A DNA stretch of 64,000 nt from Paenibacillus_E sp052115445 (GTDB lineage: Bacteria > Bacillota > Bacilli > Paenibacillales > NBRC-103111), in contig NZ_JBFRGR010000013.1 in assembly GCF_052115445.1 (NCBI RefSeq), positions 1 through 64,000 on the forward strand. Direction: 5' to 3'. The position numbers were made by a program, and so were the translations under genes. Positions 17,879-25,248 of this stretch are shown piece after piece. The notes beneath the pieces are model-generated. The model was given only the letters and a program-made list of their open reading frames with translations. It did no database searches and was not told the DNA's origin. Position 1 is the stretch's first letter. Each line of letters opens with the position of its first letter.

Positions 17879-18058
17879 GACATTTTATGTTCAATTTTCA
17901 ATCACCTAGCTTACGAGTAGAAATACCAAATTTCTGGACATAAATCAAACCAAAAATAATCTCAAAAAAATGCAAAAAAGCCTGCACCATCGAGGCATGA
18001 GCTTAGCGACATTTATGTTCAAATACAACGACATTTCACCTTCCAATCAGCGACATTT
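17879..18058. mobile_element. GACATTT iterons, possible IS21-like end remnant
   Basis: GACATTT occurs at 18008, 18030 and 18052, exactly 22 bases apart, and again at 17879. The copies at 17879 and 18008 extend to GACATTT(T)ATGTTCAA. Multiple short terminal repeats of this kind are typical of IS21-family insertion sequences. No transposase frame is present, so only an end seems to be left. The rest of 17707-18108 is AT-rich and without genes. Confidence 0.4.
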
Positions 18059-18109
18059 TAAGTTACAGTTCACAAAGAAAAATAATCCTAGACTCCCCCA
18101 CGCCCCTCG

Positions 18110-18147
18110 TGGTATCTTATTGGTATTATATAGATTCAAAATGGTAT
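18110..18147 (+). promoter_or_regulatory. Three TGGTAT repeats upstream of the regulator
   Basis: TGGTAT occurs at 18110, 18121 and 18142 (spacings 11 and 21 bases, about one and two helical turns), just before the regulator start. This is a candidate autoregulatory operator or activator site. Confidence 0.3.
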
Positions 18148-18171
18148 CACCCAGAATGGTGGTTTGGTCAC

Positions 18172-19221
18172 ATGGAGAAATCTCCACTTATCAAAGAAAG
18201 ACTTATCGAACAACTTCGTGTGCAAATTCGATCCATACAAAAGGATCAACTCGTCAAGATTCCATCTGAGCGAGATTTGGCCGAAACCTTCGAAGCAAGC
18301 AGGGTAAGCGTGCGCGCAGCGATCAAGACCTTAGTCCAAGAAGGCCTTCTTGTTCAACTAATTGGCAAAGGAACCTACATCGTTCCGGCTGTGCTTATGG
18401 ACACGCTATATGTTATGTGTTCATCGGATATCAAAGGAAATGACCCCTACTACACGAATTTCCTTGTCGAAATTACGAATTTAGCTTCCAAGCAAGCTAT
18501 CAAAATTTCCATGGTGCACCCCGATCTGCCACGCGAAGCTGCACCTAAGAGCCCGCTCATTCTAATCGGACAGATGGATGACGAGCAATTAGATCGGCTC
18601 AAAACGACGGCTGGCCAGCTTTTCTCCATTCAGCGTTATGCCCATCGGGAAGATATCATCCAAATATATTTTGATGATGATCGGATCGGCAGCAAAGCGG
18701 CCAAAACGCTGTACGATGCAGGACATCGCTCGTTCACCCTACTGGCAGGGCCAGATAAGTACGATTCTTCCAGGCTTCGCAAGCAAGGCTTCCTTGCCTA
18801 TTGTCAGACGAAAGACGTACAAGTCCAAGTCATTACGGAGAAAATGAACTGGGAAGGCGGCCGCCGAGCAGCGGACCTTCTGCTTACAGCTGAGCTGCCG
18901 AATGCGATTTTCGCCGTGAATGATTGGATGGCTGCCGGTTGCATGCAGGGCCTTCGAGAGAATGGCCGCGCCATTCCGGACGACGTATCCATCATCGGCT
19001 GTGATGATATCCCGCTTGCCGCTCAAATATCGCCAAGGCTGACGACATTTAGCTTGGATGCCAAGCATCTCGTCGAGGAACTGCTTTCCGCCATTCACCG
19101 TCATCATGCTGATGCTTCAAACAGCAAGGAGCAAATCATACTTTCGGCTGCAATGATCAGTCGAGAGTCGGTTTCCCATATTAATTTGAAACACGAAGGA
19201 GTAGATACCTTTCATGGCTAA
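18172..19221 (+). CDS. GntR/LacI-type regulator (AraR-like)
   Basis: A 349-residue one-component regulator combining an N-terminal GntR winged helix (IPSERDLAETFEASRVSVR, residues about 30-50) with a LacI/periplasmic-binding-like C-terminal domain (DAGHRSFTLLAG; IFAVNDWMAAG; IIGCDDIPLA). This architecture is that of AraR, the arabinose repressor of Bacillus. I choose the ATG at 18172; the frame is open to 18109 but the extension is Trp/Tyr-rich and unlike the family. The 3' end overlaps abfA by 8 bases, so regulator and enzyme are co-transcribed. The effector is probably arabinose or an arabino-oligosaccharide (inference from the neighbour). Confidence 0.85.
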   Translation: MEKSPLIKERLIEQLRVQIRSIQKDQLVKIPSERDLAETFEASRVSVRAAIKTLVQEGLLVQLIGKGTYIVPAVLMDTLYVMCSSDIKGNDPYYTNFLVEITNLASKQAIKISMVHPDLPREAAPKSPLILIGQMDDEQLDRLKTTAGQLFSIQRYAHREDIIQIYFDDDRIGSKAAKTLYDAGHRSFTLLAGPDKYDSSRLRKQGFLAYCQTKDVQVQVITEKMNWEGGRRAADLLLTAELPNAIFAVNDWMAAGCMQGLRENGRAIPDDVSIIGCDDIPLAAQISPRLTTFSLDAKHLVEELLSAIHRHHADASNSKEQIILSAAMISRESVSHINLKHEGVDTFHG

Positions 19222-20692
19222 GCTGACGATTCACGCGGATTCACCATTGCAAACGATTAATCGAAATATTTACGGTCATTTCTCTGAGCATCTAGGACGT
19301 TGTATTTATGAGGGCATCTGGGTTGGACTCGACTCTCCTATTCCCAATACGGAAGGTATGCGTAACGATGTACTTGAAGCGCTGAAAAAACTGCAAATTC
19401 CGGTTCTCCGCTGGCCTGGCGGCTGCTTTGCTGATGAGTATCACTGGAAAGATGGTGTCGGCCCAGCAGAGAAACGTAAGCGGATGATCAATACGCACTG
19501 GGGCGGTGTTCTCGAGAATAACCATTTCGGCACGCACGAGTTCCTACGTTTATGCGAATTGATTGGCGCTGAACCTTATATTAGCGGTAATGTTGGAAGC
19601 GGTACCGTGGCGGAAATGTCGGAATGGGTAGAATATATGACTTTCGACGGCGAGTCCCCGATGGCGAACTGGCGTCAAGAAAACGGCCGTGAGAAGCCGT
19701 GGAAGCTCACATATTTTGGCGTAGGCAACGAGAATTGGGGCTGTGGTGGCGACATGCGTCCTGAATACTATGCTGATTTATATCGTAGATACGCTTGCTA
19801 TGTAAGGAACTACGGGGATAATAAGATTTTCAAAATCGCCTGTGGCGCCAATAGCGCTGATTACAATTGGACCGAAGTCTTGATGCGCGAAGCGACGAAA
19901 TATATGGATGGTATCAGTCTTCATTACTATACCTTGCCTACTGGCGTCTGGAAAGATAAAGGCTCAGCAACAGATTTCAATGAACAAGACTGGTTCAACA
20001 CGCTAGAGAAAACCCTATACATGGATGAACTTATTACTCGTCATTCGGCCATAATGAACACCTATGATCCTGACAAAAGAGTCGCCTTAATCGTGGACGA
20101 ATGGGGCACTTGGTACAATGTAGAGCCTGGCACGAACCCTGGATTCCTTTATCAGCAAAATACGATTCGCGATGCGCTCGTCGCAGGCGTTAATTTAAAT
20201 CTTTTCCATCACCACAGTGATCGTGTACGTATGGCCAATATTGCGCAGGTTGTCAATGTATTGCAATCGGTCATTCTTACAGAGGGTGCAGATATGCTGC
20301 TTACTCCGACTTATCATGTGTTCGATATGTACAAAGTGCATCAAGATGCCAGCTATATTGCTACAGAAGCGGTGAGCCCTTCCTATGAAATGGATGGCAA
20401 ACAAATCGATCAACTTAGCGCATCCGCTTCATTAAATGCAGACAACCAGCTACATATATCCCTTTGTAATTTGCATCATGCCGAAACGCTTGAAGTCCAG
20501 TGCGACATCAAGGGACACTTTGGTAGAGCGATCTCAGGATTGGTTATCACCTCGGATACGATGGATGCGCACAATACGTTCGAAGAGCCTAATGCAGTGA
20601 ACACACTACCTTTTACCGATTATCGGGTCGAAAATGACGTGCTGCTTGTGACCCTTCCTGCCCGCTCCGTGGTCACACTTTGTCTACAGTAG
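19214..20692 (+). CDS. abfA: Intracellular alpha-L-arabinofuranosidase, GH51
   Basis: A 492-residue GH51 enzyme that removes terminal alpha-L-arabinofuranosyl residues from short arabino-oligosaccharides. The acid/base Glu is E173 in GVGNENWGCGG and the nucleophile E296 in LIVDEWGTWY; RWPGGCFADEYHW and the C-terminal beta-sandwich domain (about 380-492) also match the family. Full length for the family and no signal peptide, so it acts in the cytosol. It overlaps the upstream regulator; GAAGGAG lies 12 bases before the ATG. Confidence 0.95.
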   Translation: MAKLTIHADSPLQTINRNIYGHFSEHLGRCIYEGIWVGLDSPIPNTEGMRNDVLEALKKLQIPVLRWPGGCFADEYHWKDGVGPAEKRKRMINTHWGGVLENNHFGTHEFLRLCELIGAEPYISGNVGSGTVAEMSEWVEYMTFDGESPMANWRQENGREKPWKLTYFGVGNENWGCGGDMRPEYYADLYRRYACYVRNYGDNKIFKIACGANSADYNWTEVLMREATKYMDGISLHYYTLPTGVWKDKGSATDFNEQDWFNTLEKTLYMDELITRHSAIMNTYDPDKRVALIVDEWGTWYNVEPGTNPGFLYQQNTIRDALVAGVNLNLFHHHSDRVRMANIAQVVNVLQSVILTEGADMLLTPTYHVFDMYKVHQDASYIATEAVSPSYEMDGKQIDQLSASASLNADNQLHISLCNLHHAETLEVQCDIKGHFGRAISGLVITSDTMDAHNTFEEPNAVNTLPFTDYRVENDVLLVTLPARSVVTLCLQ

Positions 20693-20704
20693 GAGTGCTG
20701 CGTA

Positions 20705-20992
20705 ATGGATACTTCAGCTAGAACACGTTCAGAAGCCGGTTCAGATTGCAAAGGGTGTTCAGCCTCTGTTCACGTGACACCTGAAGAAATCGCCCAGCTT
20801 TTCGGCGAAACGCTACGTGTGCGTAACCTGAAGCTGACAACGGAGGCCGAATATGATCGCCGTATCGCGGTCTGCACCAGCTGCAGCGACTATCATTACG
20901 GTACAACTTGCCGCCATTGCGGCTGCTTGATGGGTATCAAAGCTAAACTTAGCAGCGCGCGCTGCCCTTCCCCACATGGGAGCAAGTGGTAA
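20705..20992 (+). CDS. Small Cys-rich protein, DUF6171-like
   Basis: A 95-residue protein with CKGC near residue 15, CTSC near 58, CRHCGC near 70 and a further Cys near the C-terminus, ending SPHGSKW. The pattern resembles the DUF6171 family of small presumed metal-binding proteins common in Paenibacillus. The role is unknown. It lies 12 bases after abfA and is followed by a strong terminator, so it is the last gene of that transcript. Confidence 0.65.
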   Translation: MDTSARTRSEAGSDCKGCSASVHVTPEEIAQLFGETLRVRNLKLTTEAEYDRRIAVCTSCSDYHYGTTCRHCGCLMGIKAKLSSARCPSPHGSKW

Positions 20993-21009
20993 CCTGGCAC
21001 GCTTAAACA

Positions 21010-21050
21010 AAAGATCGCTTCCTCACTTAAACAGTGGGCAAGCGATCTTT
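21010..21050. terminator. Bidirectional terminator between convergent genes
   Basis: AAAGATCGCTT and AAGCGATCTTT form an 11-bp stem, with an additional CACT/AGTG pair inside. It sits between the convergent Cys-rich protein gene and phyH and can serve both strands. Confidence 0.8.
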
Positions 21051-21054
21051 ATAC

Positions 21055-21897
21055 TTATTTGCGGCTATATAACAATGGATTCAGCTCAGAAGCAGCTAGC
21101 TCCCCAGGCTGCAAGCCAGGGAACCACCTTTTCAAATCACTCTCACGTGCTTTACTATCCGGTTCTGCAATTCGCAAACCATCTGCATAATAAATGACGG
21201 TCATGACTTTGCGCATCGTATCCGTCGGATTTCCAGGGGCGCTATGCAGTGTCCATCCCGCATGAAACGTCGCATCCCCAGCAGCCATCGCACCGTGCGA
21301 TTTGGTTTCGAACCCTTTCCCCTCGATATAGCCTGCCAGCGTACGATGGGATTCATCCGAAATAACCATCTTATTAATGTAGCCCATGAGATGAGATTCC
21401 GAAGCAAACGTCATCGACCCCACATCCTCCGAGATCGGCACAAGCGGCATCCACATTGTAATCGTCTTATCCGTATCAAGCGGCCAGTAAATTTGATCTT
21501 GATGCCAAGGCGTATGACCGCCGTGCGGTTCCTTAAACAACGCTTGATCATGATACATACGAACGCCATCAACGCCCATTAAGTCAGCGGCAATTTGGGC
21601 AAATCGCTTAGCAAAAACAAAACGTTGAATCGCTTCACTTTGTTCCCATAAATTCGAAATTTGGATAAACGCCTTCCCATACGTATCACGTTGATCCAGC
21701 GGTTTATCTTGGTTGTTCAACATTTTCACCAAGTCGGAGATAATCGGTTCATAGATATTGATCTCGGCTTCGTTCGCTACTCCGCGAAGAACGATATGGC
21801 CATCTCGTTGATAGCTTTCCTGCTGCTCTTGCGACAACGTGTAACTGTCTTCTAACAATGGCAATGCGTGGACTTGATTCGCCTCTAGATTACTCAT
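21055..21897 (-). CDS. Phytanoyl-CoA dioxygenase (PhyH) family protein
   Basis: A 280-residue Fe(II)/2-oxoglutarate-dependent oxygenase of the PhyH family. The metal triad is visible as H132 and D134 in PWHQDQIYWPL and H218 in GWTLHSAPG; a conserved Arg follows near 229 to bind 2-oxoglutarate. In soil Firmicutes such genes often sit next to AraC regulators and sugar oxidoreductases; the substrate is unknown. GAGGTG lies 8 bases upstream of the start. The region encoding residues 47-84 is repeated as a lone fragment at 42.4 kb. Confidence 0.88.
   Translation of the reverse strand: MSNLEANQVHALPLLEDSYTLSQEQQESYQRDGHIVLRGVANEAEINIYEPIISDLVKMLNNQDKPLDQRDTYGKAFIQISNLWEQSEAIQRFVFAKRFAQIAADLMGVDGVRMYHDQALFKEPHGGHTPWHQDQIYWPLDTDKTITMWMPLVPISEDVGSMTFASESHLMGYINKMVISDESHRTLAGYIEGKGFETKSHGAMAAGDATFHAGWTLHSAPGNPTDTMRKVMTVIYYADGLRIAEPDSKARESDLKRWFPGLQPGELAASELNPLLYSRK
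21647..21759. repeat. 113-bp direct repeat within phyH (left copy)
   Basis: This part of phyH recurs at 42391-42503 in the same orientation, without gaps and with 7 mismatches by my count. The two copies bracket the whole 22-42 kb glycan operon and its regulator. Confidence 0.9.
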
Positions 21898-22008
21898 ACG
21901 CTATGCACCTCAATTTGTCTATTTATAGTTTAAGTATAGGATCCTCGTCCCTAATAATCTTTGTCAAACAAGGTTATTGATTTGTCAAAAACAACTGAAT
22001 TTCAGACA

Positions 22009-23748
22009 CTAGTCCTCTTGATATTCCCTATAAGCACCGAATTCAAATAAATCGTCCTCACCTAACGAAGAAGGCACCTCTTGATTTGGATCACCCAGCC
22101 CCTCCATTATGCGAAGCCAGAGCTTCGTGCGTGCATAGCGCTGATGAACCAATTGGAAGACGGTATACTGAAGCAATTGTTTCGCTTCCTCGAATTTCCC
22201 TTGATCCACCAATAATGCTGCACGCCGCTCCACTAACCATTCATCCTGCAAAGCACTCGTTTGAGCTAGCCAATATGCCCGCTCCTCAAGAGTTTCCGCT
22301 CCAATACCAGCTAAGGTCACATCTCTTTCAAACGTCACTTGCGGATGTAAAGCGAATACCCGTGAACGGATTCTCCGGTAACATGCAGCAGCTTTGAATA
22401 CATCTCCTACATTTCGCCGATATAACCGAGCCGCCAGCGCCAATGCCCTGTCTTCTCCCGAAGCTTCAAGCTCCGTGAGTGCCTCGGCAATCCGGTCTTT
22501 CCCTGCATACCATGCACCTAATTGCATTTTCCATGAGGTGTATTGGTCTGGTTGAACCGCTGCTGCCCAACGAAGCGCCTCCTCCAACTCTTCATAGCCA
22601 GATATGGCCCATCGATTGTCGTCTAAGCCAGGAGGAAGAGGAAGAAGCTCCGGCTTCTGCTTACAGTAAGCCTCCACGACCCACTCCCATAGCTCCGATT
22701 CATGTGGGCGAGCAAAACCGAATAAGGGGATATGCCCTTGAGCTGGCAGGTCTACAACAGGAACCGGCAAAGAATGAATGTCTAAGCGTCGATCCGTCGG
22801 AATCCAAAACTCCAAATGGACATGTGAAGCTCCAGGATCCAGCATGTTCTTAATCGATTGATCCATAATGGGTCCTGCTTGAATCTCTAAACACTGCTCC
22901 CCATTTATCGTGTATTGGGTAATCCACTTTTCATGTTTGCCAGTGCCATCCGACCATAATTTGATGCCAGGCGTTATCCGGTGGTCTGCGACATGGAATA
23001 AACCGCTTCCGATGCTTGGTGTATATACACCAAACGCCTGACAGTCCGGCTCGCGCCAGAAAAAACCGATCATCCGATCGATCTCTTCCTGCTTTCTCGG
23101 TCCCTCTACAGCCCAATCGATCGTTCTCATCTCATCGCCATGTGAAAGCACCGGTCCATTTGGAAACCAAAATTCAGTGTCCGCATGAGCGGGTACTCCA
23201 GCATTGGACCATGACATCCAGGGATGCGGCTCGGACGTGGGATTATAGAAATAGGTTCGTTGTGTCAAGAAATCATCGTCTTCCCCCAGTGAATACTCAA
23301 CGGTCCACTGCATCCCAAAACGAGCTTCCCGCTCCCCGCACCAAATGAATAACCTATTGACTGTTGCTAAGGTTTGAAAGTGAACAGGCACGATCTGCAC
23401 CGGTGAATGGGATATCGGAAAGCTAACTTCAATCCCCCCGCCAATAAAAAATTGCCTGGGCAGTATCCGTATGGGTCGGATCACTGGAATTGAATAAAGC
23501 GCCTCCTTGCCTGAAGCTTTATGGATTAAGGAATACACCTTGCCTCCCAGATCAGGACAAACAGTTACCTTTATTCGATCATTCTCCATGGTAAGGAACT
23601 GATACGTTTTGATGATAGGGCGGCGGCTCGTCTCTGCGTAACTCTCATAAGGATAAACCCCATCCGGATCTTGTGCGGTTGGAATAGGTCCAGCACTCAC
23701 TATAGNGTGTGTTAGTAATACATCCATAAATGCTCGAATCTCCAGCAT
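22009..23748 (-). CDS. DUF5107 domain protein with TPR-like C-terminus
   Basis: A 579-residue protein. The N-terminal about 330 residues (ENDRIKVTVCPDLGGKVYSL, PHPWMSWSNAGVPA) match the DUF5107 fold, which resembles aldose mutarotase-type beta-sandwiches, and the rest is helical with TPR-like character (about 420-550). No signal peptide. Its enzymatic role is not established to my knowledge; the fold and the operon suggest carbohydrate processing. I prefer the ATG at 23748, which has GGGAGGGGG 10 bases upstream; an upstream ATG at 23790 lacks a ribosome binding site. One N at 23706 hides a residue near the start. Last gene of the long leftward operon, 111 bases before phyH. Confidence 0.72.
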   Translation of the reverse strand: MLEIRAFMDVLLTHXIVSAGPIPTAQDPDGVYPYESYAETSRRPIIKTYQFLTMENDRIKVTVCPDLGGKVYSLIHKASGKEALYSIPVIRPIRILPRQFFIGGGIEVSFPISHSPVQIVPVHFQTLATVNRLFIWCGEREARFGMQWTVEYSLGEDDDFLTQRTYFYNPTSEPHPWMSWSNAGVPAHADTEFWFPNGPVLSHGDEMRTIDWAVEGPRKQEEIDRMIGFFWREPDCQAFGVYTPSIGSGLFHVADHRITPGIKLWSDGTGKHEKWITQYTINGEQCLEIQAGPIMDQSIKNMLDPGASHVHLEFWIPTDRRLDIHSLPVPVVDLPAQGHIPLFGFARPHESELWEWVVEAYCKQKPELLPLPPGLDDNRWAISGYEELEEALRWAAAVQPDQYTSWKMQLGAWYAGKDRIAEALTELEASGEDRALALAARLYRRNVGDVFKAAACYRRIRSRVFALHPQVTFERDVTLAGIGAETLEERAYWLAQTSALQDEWLVERRAALLVDQGKFEEAKQLLQYTVFQLVHQRYARTKLWLRIMEGLGDPNQEVPSSLGEDDLFEFGAYREYQED

Positions 23749-23794
23749 GCGACGATCCCCCTCCCTTGCAGATTTTTCAATACTGTCCATTCTA

Positions 23795-25234
23795 CTAAGA
23801 CCATAACCCCAAATAAGGTACTGAAGCTACCGATGACAGCTGTATATCTTGTTCCGTAAACTCGCCCTTCCGTAAGAATATACCCTCATCCGTCTTTACG
23901 AATACTGGCCGATTCGCGAAGTTAAAATGGCTGGGCAGATTACGCTCCCCGCCGACCCAGCTCATATCGCGGCCAAACCGCGGTTCATCCTTGTGCCCCA
24001 GCAGCTGATAGACATCCATGGACTGGTAATCCGTAATCGTCCAATGACGATTATGCTCCATCCATATGCAGCGGTCTCCAAGCAGGACGGAGATTTGATT
24101 GTATGGTTGGTTCATGTCGCGCCAAACGTCTTCATCTGCCCCATGGCGGGCGACTAAATATAATAAATCATGGCTGTGCCAGGCGCTGCTCGGGGCTATG
24201 TCCGCTTCATTGTGCCAACCTGTAGCGGAAGCAAAATACCCCCGAGGGTTCTGATAGGTCGCATAAGTGCGATCACATTTCTTTAGGAAGGCAGTGAGCT
24301 CTGCATCCTCCTGTTTTGCCAAGTACTGATAGATACCAAATAAGGACATGCCCATGCCGGCAATCAGCATGGGTTCATTGATTTTGACCCAACTGCTCCC
24401 GGAGTGATAATAGACGCGGTGCAGTCGAATTTGTCCTAAACTATCATACCAAGCTGAGCGTGCCAAATGGCGGCATAGCGCACCAGCTTGCTCCAAGTAT
24501 TTCTTTTGCCCATACATCTCATAGGCCAATACAAGTGGCGCAATCAGCAGCCCGTAATATTCTGCTGGCTCTGTGCTTGATGCATCCCCAGCATATCTGT
24601 AAGAAGCCGTACAATTTTGATCCGGAAGTCCGATAAAATGAAAATCCTTTATCATCTTATCCAGTTGACGTTGAAGCTCTGCACCCCACCGCTGATCATC
24701 GAAAACCTTCACGTATAGGAGCTTACCCCATAAACGGGCATATTCCTGATTGCTGATCGCTCTACCATTCGTATACATGATGCCAAAGGGATAATGCCTG
24801 TCACAGGCATCCATAGTAGCGGACATGCTGCTGCGTATTCGCTGCATATAGGCTTCGGGAAGCCAATCTTTCGCATACCAGGCTGTCAATCCAAGAGAAA
24901 CGTTAGGCATCATATTATGAATTAATCCGACCGAAAGACTCTCACCCATTTGGAAGCCGATATGTGCATATTGACCATCCATTTGAAAAGATTCTGTTTG
25001 AAACTGTATGAGACGCAGCAAGGTATCTTCCAGTTCTGAATCCCGTTTCTGCTGCAGCATTAATGCTAAGGAGGGGAGCAGCGGACTAGCCCATGTACTG
25101 TGACCGCATGTGAAATCACTCCATCTATACGGATTCGATCCCCATACGGAATGATTATGAAACCCGTAAATCGCTCCATGATCCTGAACCCACGATAGTA
25201 ACCAATTCGCTAACGCACCTGCATGGGGTTTCAT
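23795..25234 (-). CDS. Unassigned helical-barrel protein, probably glycan-active
   Basis: A 479-residue soluble protein I cannot place in a named family. It is rich in Trp, Tyr and His and in repeated helix-like segments (LLPSLALMLQQ, YEMYGQKKYLEQAGALCRHLA, IYQYLAKQEDAELTAFLKKC), suggesting an alpha/alpha toroid as in many glycosidases and lyases, with a short beta-rich C-terminal part. Start at 25234 is chosen for AGAGGTG six bases upstream; the frame is open to 25282 inside the upstream gene. It lies between the beta-helix gene and the DUF5107 gene with very short gaps, so it probably works on the same substrate. Confidence 0.55.
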   Translation of the reverse strand: MKPHAGALANWLLSWVQDHGAIYGFHNHSVWGSNPYRWSDFTCGHSTWASPLLPSLALMLQQKRDSELEDTLLRLIQFQTESFQMDGQYAHIGFQMGESLSVGLIHNMMPNVSLGLTAWYAKDWLPEAYMQRIRSSMSATMDACDRHYPFGIMYTNGRAISNQEYARLWGKLLYVKVFDDQRWGAELQRQLDKMIKDFHFIGLPDQNCTASYRYAGDASSTEPAEYYGLLIAPLVLAYEMYGQKKYLEQAGALCRHLARSAWYDSLGQIRLHRVYYHSGSSWVKINEPMLIAGMGMSLFGIYQYLAKQEDAELTAFLKKCDRTYATYQNPRGYFASATGWHNEADIAPSSAWHSHDLLYLVARHGADEDVWRDMNQPYNQISVLLGDRCIWMEHNRHWTITDYQSMDVYQLLGHKDEPRFGRDMSWVGGERNLPSHFNFANRPVFVKTDEGIFLRKGEFTEQDIQLSSVASVPYLGLWS

Positions 25235-25248
25235 TATCGCACCTCTTC

